Below are positions 1 to 8,387 of a stretch of DNA of 64,000 bases, in pieces (within the stretch, counting starts at the first letter, position 1; each line of letters opens with the position of its first letter). A program made the translations under genes and the position numbers. The notes under the pieces are model-generated. The model was not told where the DNA came from and ran no database searches. It saw only the letters and a program-made list of their open reading frames with translations. Location: contig NC_011297.1 in assembly GCF_000020965.1 (NCBI RefSeq), positions 62,001 through 126,000 on the forward strand, given 5' to 3'. Source of the DNA: Dictyoglomus thermophilum H-6-12. GTDB taxonomy: Bacteria; Dictyoglomota; Dictyoglomia; Dictyoglomales; Dictyoglomaceae.

Positions 1-334
1 TGATGTAGTCCTCAAAGTGTATAAGGCTTTGGAAAGTAAGAACTTATATAAATTTAATGCTCTGTTTTATAGGAGTATGGATATTTTTGGCTATGATATC
101 GAGGTTAAGGGTCAAGAATTTTCGGAGGATGAGGCAGAGAATTTAAGTCTTACTCGTAAAAAATATACTCAGATCTTGGAGAAGATGAACAAATATATTG
201 AAAGGCTAAAGAAAAAACTTACTGAATATTTTTTTGAATTTTATAAAGAAGAGTCCGAAGAAATGATATTGGGTGAAGAGTATATAAACTATTTTTTTGG
301 CGACGATGAAGATGACGACGATATGGAAGAATAA
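1..334 (+). CDS. C-terminal part of an unknown protein (5' end outside window)
   Basis: The frame is open from the left window edge, so the GTG at 17 is probably internal and the gene starts upstream. The visible part, about 110 residues, is charged and helical, with a Lys/Glu-rich stretch and a very acidic tail (GDDEDDDDMEE). I recognise no domain. A strong terminator follows the stop codon, which supports this as a real gene end. The acidic tail could be a protein-interaction segment, but that is only inference. Confidence 0.5.
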   Translation, partial: DVVLKVYKALESKNLYKFNALFYRSMDIFGYDIEVKGQEFSEDEAENLSLTRKKYTQILEKMNKYIERLKKKLTEYFFEFYKEESEEMILGEEYINYFFGDDEDDDDMEE

Positions 335-342
335 AATAAATG

Positions 343-385
343 AGAAAAGAACAGGGCTTAGAGTAAATAAGCCCTGTTCTTTTTA
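343..385. terminator. Bidirectional intrinsic terminator
   Basis: A perfect inverted repeat (AAGAACAGGGCTTA, then TAAGCCCTGTTCTT) with a 7-base loop is followed by a T run on the plus strand and preceded by A residues that become a T run on the minus strand. It sits between convergent genes ending at 334 and 397 and probably ends both transcripts. Confidence 0.9.
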
Positions 386-396
386 AAACCTCTTCT

Positions 397-1512
397 TTAA
401 ACTCTTTCCCACCCTAATTTTTCTAAAGATTTTATCTTTTCCTCTTCATCTCCTAATACAATTACGAAATGATTTCCTATAGGATTTTTCAAAAACGAAT
501 CATCTTTTATTTTTACTGTTATTTGGGTTCTACACATGTTCTCTTCAAAAGGCCTTTTAACTACCTCTCCTGTAAATACTGTAAATTTTTTGTTTCTTCC
601 AATCCTTAATAGGGTAATCTTCTCAGAGTTTATATATCCTTCAATACCTACACTGCTTAAGGTTTCAAAATGAGTATTTAAGTTGAAATATTCAGGTATA
701 TTGATAGCTATAGTGCAATGAGCAAAAGTATATTCATCTTTTTCTATATCAGCAAGATTGGCCATGAAAGGTGTTTTGTTGGTTAATTTATTAACAAAAA
801 GCATGGTAACAAGGGCTTCTGTATCTCCCTCACAACTTGAAATTATACCTTCAGAGTTTAAAAGGGATAGGGCAAGACATCCTGTGATCTTTAAGTTTAT
901 AGCAAGATCAAAACATCTTATTGTAAGAGCATATAAATTATATTTTTCTATAATTTTCTTTAAAGATGTATAAACTTTTGTCGCTTTTAAAAGTTCTTCT
1001 TTTGTTATTTTCTTTTCTTTTGATAAGTTCCATATTTTGTCTGTCAGAGAAGGATCTTCTTTTAAATTTTCTTCTACTTCTTTTAGTGAGATTTCTATGG
1101 GTTCCAACCCGAAGTCTTTTAGTACATCATAATTTCCACTTTTTATTAGCCAATCACTGGGTTTTCCTATGATTCCTACCTTTTTATTTTTAAATTCATC
1201 AAGAACTTTTAGTATATTCATTATATTTTCGTTGGGTTTTGTAATTAAAATTGTTTTTATGCCTTTTTCCTTTGCATATGCCTGAACTTCTAAACTTGCA
1301 GCAAGGCCATTTGCTTTTCCAAAAGGTATAATGAAAAGTCCATCTTTTAGGTATTTTAAAGCTTCCTCTTCGGTTCCTCCTGTAAGAAGTACTATTGCAT
1401 CAGGATCTTCACTTTCCTCTAAATTTATATATTTTCCTAAATATTCTTTGGCTTCTTTTAATTTCTCATCTACTTTATAGGCTATTGGACTTAAAAGAAA
1501 TTTTATTTTCAT
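397..1512 (-). CDS. L-fucose/L-arabinose isomerase-fold protein
   Basis: A 371-residue cytoplasmic protein resembling the FucI/AraA isomerase-fold family, which acts on sugars or sugar derivatives. An N-terminal Rossmann-like part (VLLTGGTEEEAL near residue 42) is followed by a central region with the conserved run CEGDTEALVTMLF and then NLADIE, which in the family contributes metal and substrate ligands. It is shorter than true fucose isomerases (about 590) and arabinose isomerases (about 500), so the substrate cannot be assigned. The start codon is 3 bases downstream of the flavodoxin gene stop, so the two form one minus-strand operon. Family assignment is fairly sure; the reaction is unknown. 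Confidence 0.7.
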   Translation of the reverse strand: MKIKFLLSPIAYKVDEKLKEAKEYLGKYINLEESEDPDAIVLLTGGTEEEALKYLKDGLFIIPFGKANGLAASLEVQAYAKEKGIKTILITKPNENIMNILKVLDEFKNKKVGIIGKPSDWLIKSGNYDVLKDFGLEPIEISLKEVEENLKEDPSLTDKIWNLSKEKKITKEELLKATKVYTSLKKIIEKYNLYALTIRCFDLAINLKITGCLALSLLNSEGIISSCEGDTEALVTMLFVNKLTNKTPFMANLADIEKDEYTFAHCTIAINIPEYFNLNTHFETLSSVGIEGYINSEKITLLRIGRNKKFTVFTGEVVKRPFEENMCRTQITVKIKDDSFLKNPIGNHFVIVLGDEEEKIKSLEKLGWERV

Positions 1513-1515
1513 AAA

Positions 1516-2022
1516 TTACTCTCCTTTGCAAAATTTTTTAACGTATTCTGCCATATGTCTTCCAAGCATTCTACAGGCTTTTTGTTCTGCCTCTTTAGGA
1601 TAGCCTACGGAGACAGCTCCATAGTGGGCAGTAACTCCAGGGGCAGAATAATCGGGAAGTCCAAAAACTAAATACCCATAATTCATAAGTACAGTCAATA
1701 TGGAGTAAAGAGTGGCTTCATTACCTCCTCCAAGGCCTCCTGATGATGCAAAAGCAGCACCAATTTTACCCTTTACCTTACCCCAAGCAACTCTAACACT
1801 CTCATCAAAAAACTTTTTTAATTTCCAGGTAAGAGTCCCACAGTAGGCTGGAGATCCTACAATAATACCATCAAAATTTAAAAGATCCTCTGGAACAGCT
1901 TCATCTACATGCTTGATTACTACTTCTACTCCTTCCACTTCTTGTACTCCTTTGGCAACTTCTTCTGCCATCTTTTTTGTATTTCCTGTTACACTATCGT
2001 ATAAAATTAGAACCTTAGGCAT
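1516..2022 (-). CDS. Flavodoxin-like / WrbA-type NAD(P)H:quinone oxidoreductase family protein
   Basis: 168 residues with the FMN phosphate-binding loop near the N terminus (LYDSVTGNTKKMAEEVA, about residues 7-23) and the second FMN loop GSPAYCGTLTWKLKKF near residue 57. The FASSGGLGGGNEATL segment is typical of the WrbA/flavodoxin-2 group. It is expected to bind FMN and carry electrons to quinones or another acceptor in the cytoplasm. First gene of a two-gene minus-strand operon, with a good AAAGGAGG-like ribosome site before the ATG. The physiological partner is unknown. Confidence 0.8.
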   Translation of the reverse strand: MPKVLILYDSVTGNTKKMAEEVAKGVQEVEGVEVVIKHVDEAVPEDLLNFDGIIVGSPAYCGTLTWKLKKFFDESVRVAWGKVKGKIGAAFASSGGLGGGNEATLYSILTVLMNYGYLVFGLPDYSAPGVTAHYGAVSVGYPKEAEQKACRMLGRHMAEYVKKFCKGE

Positions 2023-2215
2023 GGAATCCCTCCTTTTATTTTGTATTTGTCAGCTGACTTTATTTTATATTAAAAATTCGATAAAAGAAAAATCTTTGAC
2101 TTGAAGTATAAATAATAGTCGAAAATTTATAACAAAGAGTAGAGTATGTTGATAAATTTTTGTTATTACAATTTTTTCTAGATTTTAAATTTATTTTTTT
2201 TGTTTAAATTTCTAT

Positions 2216-2256
2216 ATGTCAACCGATTGACATATATGTAAAGCCGATATATAATT
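2216..2256 (+). promoter_or_regulatory. Sugar-operon promoter with overlapping LacI-type operator
   Basis: A TTGACA -35 box (2228-2233), 17-base spacer and TATAAT -10 box (2251-2256) make a fully consensus sigma-A promoter. The -35 box is the right arm of a 20-base palindrome at 2216-2235, TATGTCAA-CCGA-TTGACATA, with a central CG as is usual for LacI/GalR operators. It drives the ABC importer/GH32 genes. The LacI-family regulator at 6909-7895 is the obvious candidate binder (inference). Confidence 0.85.
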
Positions 2257-2287
2257 AAGTCAAAAAATAATTAAGGGGGGATAAAAA

Positions 2288-3571
2288 GTGAAGTATAAAA
2301 GGTTATTGATATCCATATTTCTGGTACTGTTTTTAATTAACCTAGGTGGTGGACTATTTGCAAGCTCTACAAAAGTTAAGATCACATTTATGAGTACAAA
2401 GGGAGAAATAAACCAACAACTAGAGGAGGTTTTTAAAAACTTCTCTAAAGACTATCCTAACATAACGGTAGAGCTAATACCTGTTGGGGCAGGACAATCG
2501 CCCTTTGAAAAACTTTCAACTATGTATGCTTCTGGTAATGCGCCAACCATAGCCATGATTGATCCAAACGATGTTGAAAAATTTAAGGATAACTTCCTAG
2601 ATTTATCCAATGAAAAGTGGACAAAAGATGCACTTAAGGGAGTATTAGATGATGTAACATTCGAAGGAAAGGTATATGCTTTTCCTTTTGCATTAGAAGG
2701 ATATGGGCTCATCTATAATAAACAATTGATAGAGAAAGCAGTAGGAAAATTTGATCCTAATACAATAAGAACGAGATTTAGTTTAGAGAGGTTGTTTAAG
2801 AACTTAGAAGCAAAGAAAGTTACTCCAGTTGTTATTTCTCCATTAGATTGGTCATTAGGAGCACATTTTATAACAATTGCTTATGCTACTCAATCTAGAG
2901 ATTACGGGGCAGTTAAAAAGTTTATAGCTGATCTGAGAGCAGGGAAAGTGGATTTAGTTAATAATAAGGTCTTTAATGATTTATTGGATACGTTTGATAT
3001 GCTTAGGAAGTATAACTACCTCAAGGATTCACCTTTAGCTGGAACATATGAACAAGGTGCCCAATTATTAGCTCAAGACAAAGTAGCGTTTTGGTTTATG
3101 GGTAATTGGGCATGGCCTCTAATTGAGGAGGTAAACCCTAAAAATAGAGATTATGGATTTGTCCCCGTTCCCCTTGATAATAATCCAAATAACTTCTTTA
3201 ATAGATCTATAGTAGCATTGCCTACAAAAATGCTTTGTATTGATACAAAGAATAATTCAAAGGAACAACAAGAAGCAGCTAAGACTCTATTGAACTGGTT
3301 TGTATATAATGAGAATGGGCAAAAGAATTGGGTTTATGGTTTGAACATAATAGCTCCATTTAGTAACGTCAAAATTACTCCTAATGACCCTCTTGCAAAA
3401 TCTATCGTTGAGTATGCAAAAGCAGGAAGAACCTTTAAAATACCATATGCTATATTGCCATCTGATCATTGGCCTATTATAGGAGCATATATGCAGAAGT
3501 ATCTTGCAGGTAGGATGGATCGTAAACAGTTATTAACTGAGATTATGAACTATTGGACTAAAGCAAAATAA
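2288..3571 (+). CDS. ABC transporter sugar-binding protein (family 1 extracellular)
   Basis: 427 residues: an N-terminal signal peptide (hydrophobic residues 5-24, likely cut after LFA) and a mature family-1 solute-binding protein. It should capture a sugar or oligosaccharide outside the membrane and pass it to the permeases at 3674 and 4549. The start is GTG, placed by the AAGGGGGG ribosome site 8 bases upstream. There is no lipobox Cys. The following beta-fructosidase points to sucrose or fructo-oligosaccharide as ligand (inference). No ATPase gene is in the operon; a shared MsmK-like ATPase elsewhere is presumably used. Confidence 0.85.
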   Translation: MKYKRLLISIFLVLFLINLGGGLFASSTKVKITFMSTKGEINQQLEEVFKNFSKDYPNITVELIPVGAGQSPFEKLSTMYASGNAPTIAMIDPNDVEKFKDNFLDLSNEKWTKDALKGVLDDVTFEGKVYAFPFALEGYGLIYNKQLIEKAVGKFDPNTIRTRFSLERLFKNLEAKKVTPVVISPLDWSLGAHFITIAYATQSRDYGAVKKFIADLRAGKVDLVNNKVFNDLLDTFDMLRKYNYLKDSPLAGTYEQGAQLLAQDKVAFWFMGNWAWPLIEEVNPKNRDYGFVPVPLDNNPNNFFNRSIVALPTKMLCIDTKNNSKEQQEAAKTLLNWFVYNENGQKNWVYGLNIIAPFSNVKITPNDPLAKSIVEYAKAGRTFKIPYAILPSDHWPIIGAYMQKYLAGRMDRKQLLTEIMNYWTKAK

Positions 3572-3599
3572 TACAAACTAAGAGCATAAACTAAGTTAG

Positions 3600-3634
3600 G
3601 TGGGGCTGTCATAAAATTCTTTTGACAGCCCCAC
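3600..3634 (+). promoter_or_regulatory. Intercistronic stem-loop after the binding-protein gene
   Basis: A perfect 12-bp stem (GTGGGGCTGTCA / TGACAGCCCCAC) with an 11-base loop lies between the binding-protein gene and the first permease. It has no T run, so it is unlikely to be a full terminator. By analogy with other ABC sugar operons it may protect the upstream mRNA or attenuate transcription, so that the binding protein is made in excess over the permeases. Confidence 0.75.
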
Positions 3635-3673
3635 AAATGTTGATATATCTGTTATTAGGAGGAGGAATTTTAG

Positions 3674-4549
3674 GTGAGCAGCTACTTTTCAAAAACTAAA
3701 CTTTTTGTGGTATTTTGTGGTATTTCAATAATAGCTTTTCTAACTGTAGTAATAGTTCCATTTATTTATGGTATTTATCTCACTTTTACAAACTGGGATG
3801 GGATTCACAAAAAGTATGAGTTTATAGGGTTCTCGAACTATATTGGTTTACTTAAAGATCAAGTTTTTAAAAATTCATTTCTTTTGACTCTAAAGTATGT
3901 CTTTTTCACAGTTATTTTTACTAATCTAATAGCGTTCCTCTTAGCTTATTTACTAACTAGCGGAATAAAGGGACAAAGTATATTTAGAGTTATTTTCTTT
4001 ACTCCTAACTTAATAGGAGGTATTATATTAGGTTTTATTTGGCAATTCATTTTTCATAACGCTTTGCCTTACTTGGGAAGACATTTAGGTATAAGTCTAA
4101 TTTCTGAGTCTTGGTTAGCTACTCCTGAAAAGGCTTTTTGGGCCTTAGTACTAGTGACAGTATGGCAATATTCAGGATACATGATGATGATATATATAGC
4201 AGGTTTAGTAAGCATACCTCAGGATTTGATAGAAGCTGCAATAATAGATGGGGCTAATAAATTCAAGGTTTTGACCAAAATAATAATGCCCTTGATGGCT
4301 CCTTCCTTTACAGTATGTCTATTTTTGTCTCTTCAAAGAAGCTTCATGGTTTATGATCTTAATTTAGCATTGACTAAGGGTGGACCTTTTAAGAGCACAG
4401 AACTTATTTCTATGCATATTTACAATGAGGCATTTTTGTCGCAGAACTATGGTATAGGACAAGCTAAAGCTTTTGTGTTGTTTATAACTGTAGCGATTAT
4501 AACTTTGATTCAGGTTTATTTAAGTAAAAAAGCGGAGGTAGAGCTGTAA
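3674..4549 (+). CDS. ABC sugar transporter permease (MalF/UgpA-like)
   Basis: 291 residues with about six transmembrane helices, the first at residues 10-32. It carries the EAA-type cytoplasmic loop that contacts the ATPase (DLIEAAIIDGANKFKVLTKI, near residue 190). The start is GTG with an AGGAGGAGG ribosome site. The stop overlaps the next permease start by one base, so the two are translationally coupled and form the membrane channel of the importer. Confidence 0.88.
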   Translation: MSSYFSKTKLFVVFCGISIIAFLTVVIVPFIYGIYLTFTNWDGIHKKYEFIGFSNYIGLLKDQVFKNSFLLTLKYVFFTVIFTNLIAFLLAYLLTSGIKGQSIFRVIFFTPNLIGGIILGFIWQFIFHNALPYLGRHLGISLISESWLATPEKAFWALVLVTVWQYSGYMMMIYIAGLVSIPQDLIEAAIIDGANKFKVLTKIIMPLMAPSFTVCLFLSLQRSFMVYDLNLALTKGGPFKSTELISMHIYNEAFLSQNYGIGQAKAFVLFITVAIITLIQVYLSKKAEVEL

Positions 4550-5385
4550 TGAAGGGTAACTTAAGAGTAAGAAGTATTTTTGATGTATTGAAATTTTTAA
4601 TAATTTTGATTTTTTCCTCTTTTTATATTCTACCTTTCGCTATAGTAGTAATTAATTCCTTTAAAAAGACCGGAGAAGTGGTTTTAAATCCTCTAGCTTT
4701 ACCAAAAGAGTTTAAAATTAGTAACTACTTTGAGGCAGCTGAGAGAATGAACTACTTTAGGAGTTTTTTTAATACTTTTGTTATCACTGTCGCTAGTATA
4801 GCAATAATTGTGATTTTTTCATCTATGACTGCTTATATTTTTGCAAGGAAAAAGTGGTCTATTAACAAGATATTCTTTAGTATTATGGCTGCATCTATGA
4901 TAATTCCTTTCCAATCAGTTATGATACCTCTTGTTAAAATTTATGGCTCATTAAACATGTTAAACAATATGTGGAGTTTAATATATATGTATTTGGGATT
5001 TGGGACTGCATTTGCAGTATTTCTATATCATGGATTTATAAAGAGTATACCCTTGGAGTTAGAAGAAGCAGCACTTGTTGATGGAGCTACCACTTTTCAA
5101 GCATTTTGGAAAATTGTGTTCCCTTTGCTAAAACCTGTAACAACAACGCTTATAATATTAGATGCTTTATGGATATGGAATGATTTCTTATTGCCAAGTC
5201 TTATTTTGATTTCTGCTGAGAAAAGAACTTTACAGTTGTCAACTTTTTATTTCTATGGAACCTTTACATCTAATTATGGTTTAGCAATGGCTGCTTTGGT
5301 ATTGACTGTGTTTCCTATTATTGTAGTCTCTCTATTTATGCAAAAATATATTATTGCAGGAATTGTAAGAGGTGCAATTAGATAA
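4549..5385 (+). CDS. ABC sugar transporter permease (MalG/UgpE-like)
   Basis: 278 residues with six predicted helices and the EAA loop (LELEEAALVDGATTFQAFW near residue 168) that docks to the nucleotide-binding subunit. It is the second half of the permease heterodimer with the gene at 3674. The ending IIAGIVRGAIR matches the usual C terminus of MalG-like permeases. The GH32 gene follows after 45 bases. Confidence 0.88.
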   Translation: MKGNLRVRSIFDVLKFLIILIFSSFYILPFAIVVINSFKKTGEVVLNPLALPKEFKISNYFEAAERMNYFRSFFNTFVITVASIAIIVIFSSMTAYIFARKKWSINKIFFSIMAASMIIPFQSVMIPLVKIYGSLNMLNNMWSLIYMYLGFGTAFAVFLYHGFIKSIPLELEEAALVDGATTFQAFWKIVFPLLKPVTTTLIILDALWIWNDFLLPSLILISAEKRTLQLSTFYFYGTFTSNYGLAMAALVLTVFPIIVVSLFMQKYIIAGIVRGAIR

Positions 5386-5430
5386 TAAATCTGGATAAAA
5401 AACTAGTTTCTTGAGGAAAAATCGAAGAAA

Positions 5431-6888
5431 ATGAAAAACTCTGAGATTCTAAGATATGCAAGATATTTTGTTTCCAACAATAGGGATAAGGTGAATAACA
5501 AGTATAGATTGAAGTTTCATTTAATGGGTGAGTGTGGTTGGGTAAATGATCCTAATGGGTTTATATTTTTTAATGGTTTATACCATTGTTTTTTTCAATA
5601 TAATCCTTTTGAGCCTTTTTGGGGACCTACCTATTGGGGACATGCGGTAAGTAAAGATTTGGTTAAATGGGAGCATCTACCTATTGCTTTGGCACCTGAT
5701 GAGGAATACGACAAGGGAGGGTGTTTTTCGGGAAGTGCTATAGAAAAGGATGGAAAAATATATTTAATGTATACAGGCCATGTTGAAGTTGGATCAAGTG
5801 AATATTATCAAACTCAATGTATAGCGTATTCTATAGATGGGGTAAATTTTGTAAAGTATCGTAGAAATCCAGTTATAAGTACAAAGGATATACCTGAGAA
5901 TGCAAGTAAAAGAGATTTTCGAGATCCTAAGGTTTTTAAAAGAGATGATTTTTATTATGTTGTTATTGCTTCGCAGAGTCAAAAAGGAAAAGGGCAAATT
6001 CTTTTATATAGGTCTTCAGATTTGTTTCATTGGGAGTATGTGAATGTAATTCTTAGAAATGATAACATTTTAGAGGGAGATGTGTGGGAATGTCCAGATC
6101 TATTCAGATTAGGAGAGAAAGATGTTTTACTTTTTTCTGCTCAAAAGAAAGAGGATAGTAAAATTATAAGCAGTGAAACATTTTATTGCACAGGAAAAAT
6201 GGATTTTGAAAAAGGCTTATTCGATTTATATAATTGTGAAAAGCTAGACTGGGGTAAGTATTTTTACGCCCCTCAAACCACTATAGACCAGCAAGAGCGT
6301 AGATTAATGATTGCATGGATGGATAATTGGAATTGTCCCTTTCCTACCCAACAGGAGCATAACTGGGCAGGAGCTTTTATATTACCTCGTGAGCTATTTT
6401 TAAGAGGGGACGGATTAAGTATAAAACCTGTAAGAGAAATAGAAAAGTATAGGAAAAATGGAATGATTGTTGAAAAATTTTTGAGTAATGATTCTATTTA
6501 TCTAACTTTTGATTCAGAATGTCTTGAGACTGAAGTTGATTTGTTCTTTATAACACCAGCTCAGATTGAAATTGAGCTTTGTTCTAATTTAAATGCCTCC
6601 TCAAATAACAGTATAAAAATTTTATACAACAATGTATCTAAAAAACTTCAACTAATTATAAACGACTTGGTTTTTAGTGACGAAAGGCAAGAAGTAAAGA
6701 TAGACCTAAAAGGAGATAAACTAAATTTAAGATTTTTCTTAGATAAATCTTCCATAGAAATTTTTGTCAATGAAGGAGAGAAAGTTTTAACTAATAGGGT
6801 TTATCCCTTAGAAAAATACAACACACTAAAAATAAATTCTGAGGGAAATTGCAAAGTTTATTTAAGAAAGTGGGATCTGGAGGTTTAG
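5431..6888 (+). CDS. Glycoside hydrolase family 32 beta-fructosidase (invertase/sucrose hydrolase)
   Basis: 485 residues with all three GH32 signatures: the nucleophile in WVNDPNG (Asp40), the transition-state stabiliser in FRDP (Asp165) and the acid/base in WECPD (Glu220). A five-bladed propeller is followed by the C-terminal beta-sandwich (SSIEIFVNEG near residue 443). There is no signal peptide, so it acts in the cytoplasm on imported sucrose or fructo-oligosaccharides. The ribosome site is weak (GAGG about 13 bases upstream). It ends the ABC operon and converges on the LacI gene. Sucrose-6-phosphate as substrate cannot be excluded, but the ABC import route favours unphosphorylated sugar. 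Confidence 0.92.
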   Translation: MKNSEILRYARYFVSNNRDKVNNKYRLKFHLMGECGWVNDPNGFIFFNGLYHCFFQYNPFEPFWGPTYWGHAVSKDLVKWEHLPIALAPDEEYDKGGCFSGSAIEKDGKIYLMYTGHVEVGSSEYYQTQCIAYSIDGVNFVKYRRNPVISTKDIPENASKRDFRDPKVFKRDDFYYVVIASQSQKGKGQILLYRSSDLFHWEYVNVILRNDNILEGDVWECPDLFRLGEKDVLLFSAQKKEDSKIISSETFYCTGKMDFEKGLFDLYNCEKLDWGKYFYAPQTTIDQQERRLMIAWMDNWNCPFPTQQEHNWAGAFILPRELFLRGDGLSIKPVREIEKYRKNGMIVEKFLSNDSIYLTFDSECLETEVDLFFITPAQIEIELCSNLNASSNNSIKILYNNVSKKLQLIINDLVFSDERQEVKIDLKGDKLNLRFFLDKSSIEIFVNEGEKVLTNRVYPLEKYNTLKINSEGNCKVYLRKWDLEV

Positions 6889-6908
6889 AGTCAGGCAAAG
6901 ATTGTCTT

Positions 6909-7895
6909 TTACTTTATCTTAGTAGATTCTCTTTCTATAAGAGAGATAGGGAGTATATACTTGGATTCTGCATTTTTGCCTTCAATCTTATCTATTAATA
7001 CTTCTATTAATTTTTGGGCCATTTTGTCTTTATCTTGTCTTATAGTAGTAAGAGATGGCCTAAGTAAAGAGGCTAGGCCTATATCATCAAAGCCCACAAC
7101 TTTTAGATCTTTAGGCACATTTTTTTTGAAACGGTCAGCCATCCTTATAACTGTAGCTGCTATTAGATCACTACTTGCAAAAATCCCATCTATTTGAGGA
7201 TGTTTTTCAAAGAGATCTTTAATTATTTTTTGGTACTCTTCAATCTCAAACTTATTAAGTTTTGTTTCTACCACTACATGTTTGATCCCCTTTTCTCTTA
7301 CTACTTTTAAGAAGCCGTAATATCGATCATTAGCTGGAGTATTAAGTTCCAGAGGTCCACTGATGTGCGCTAAATATTTGCAACCTCTTTCTATTAAGAG
7401 TTTAGTTGCCATTATAGCTCCAGTAAAATTGTCTGAAGTGATACATGGAATATCCTCAGAAATATATCTATCTAATGCTACTATGGGTAAATTTATACTT
7501 TTATAATCTTCCACATTGAGGGTGTGGCTTCCCATTATGATGCCGTCAACTTGATGCCTTTTTAGCATTTTAATATATTCTTTTTCTTTGTGACCATCCA
7601 AATAAGAATTGCAGATAAGAACTTTATATCCCTTCAGATATGCATAATATTCTATGTACTTTGTAATTTCGGCAAAAAATGGATGAGAAATATCAGGAAT
7701 TATAAGCCCTAAAAAATATGATCTTTTTTTAAACAAGGCTCTTGCGATCTCATTAGGCTGGTAATTTAGTTCTTCCATTGCTTTGTAGACTTTTCTTCTT
7801 GTCTCTTCACTTATGTAGCCTCTATTGTTTAAAACTCTTGAAACTGTTGTAGGACTAACTCCTGCTCTTTTGGCTACGTCCTTTAAGCTAGGCAT
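6909..7895 (-). CDS. LacI-family transcriptional repressor
   Basis: 328 residues: an N-terminal LacI helix-turn-helix (LKDVAKRAGVSPTTVSRVLN, residues 4-23), a hinge helix, and a periplasmic-binding-protein-like effector domain (GLIIPDISHPFFAEI from about residue 63). It converges on the beta-fructosidase gene and probably represses the importer/GH32 operon from the palindrome at 2216-2235, released by a sugar from that pathway (inference from position). A strong AGGAGGT ribosome site precedes the ATG. Confidence 0.9.
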   Translation of the reverse strand: MPSLKDVAKRAGVSPTTVSRVLNNRGYISEETRRKVYKAMEELNYQPNEIARALFKKRSYFLGLIIPDISHPFFAEITKYIEYYAYLKGYKVLICNSYLDGHKEKEYIKMLKRHQVDGIIMGSHTLNVEDYKSINLPIVALDRYISEDIPCITSDNFTGAIMATKLLIERGCKYLAHISGPLELNTPANDRYYGFLKVVREKGIKHVVVETKLNKFEIEEYQKIIKDLFEKHPQIDGIFASSDLIAATVIRMADRFKKNVPKDLKVVGFDDIGLASLLRPSLTTIRQDKDKMAQKLIEVLIDKIEGKNAESKYILPISLIERESTKIK

Positions 7896-7938
7896 TTTAT
7901 CATTTGACCTCCTAAAAAGGATGAGTAATTCAGAATTG

Positions 7939-7967
7939 ATTTTATAACTACGCTACTAATTGGTCAA
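7939..7967 (-). promoter_or_regulatory. Promoter of the LacI-family gene
   Basis: On the minus strand, TTGACC (7962-7967) and TAAAAT (7939-7944) are separated by 17 bases, about 45 bases upstream of the start codon. No good copy of the 2216-2235 palindrome overlaps it, so autoregulation is not evident. Confidence 0.6.
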
Positions 7968-8088
7968 ATTTTATTTAAGTTTCCTTTATGAGAAAAAGCT
8001 AAGATTTTGTAAAAAAAAGTATATCACAAAAAATAAGTAGTAAAGAGATAAAATATAGAAAAATTACAATACTACGTGTTTAGGAAGC

Positions 8089-8360
8089 TTAACTTTTAAA
8101 CAAAGTTCTTTTCTCCTGATTTTAACAATGGTTCTTGGGATTAATATTTACTTATGGTATCATAACATTAAGGAGAGTTTAAAATAAGTATTAGCTATGA
8201 ATAGAGATCAAGATATAAGTAAATTTCTTATAAGAGCTCAAGAGGAAGAGCGTAAAAAGATTGCAAGGAGCTTCATGATGAAGTAGGACAAACTCTTACT
8301 GCTATGAAAATAAATTTTATTTTTTGGTTTAATTTTTTGAGGGTAAGTTTGAAGTATTGA
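8089..8360 (+). pseudogene. Decayed histidine kinase (HisKA_3 / DegS-NarX type) remnant
   Basis: This stretch has no intact gene but keeps a kinase fossil. Reading from 8101 gives a hydrophobic segment (LILTMVLGINIYLWY), an in-frame TAA at 8185, then an ATG at 8197 leading to RAQEEERKKIAR. A one-base loss near 8267 shifts the frame; the next frame continues ELHDEVGQTLTAMK to a stop at 8358. EERKKIARELHDEVGQ is the H-box of HisKA_3 sensor kinases, so the phospho-His lies just after the break. The ATPase domain and response regulator are gone. The rest of 7968-8387 is AT-rich with nothing else recognised. Confidence 0.8.
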
Positions 8361-8387
8361 TTAGCTTTGTAAAAAAGGTGATAAACA

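Noticed and set aside
6889-6908. Terminator between the GH32 and LacI genes
   Set aside because: The only possible hairpin is a few A-T pairs with no clear T run on either strand.
7896-7970. Second copy of the LacI palindrome before the repressor gene
   Set aside because: Only scattered TTGAC/GGTCAA pieces are present; no inverted repeat matching TATGTCAA was found.
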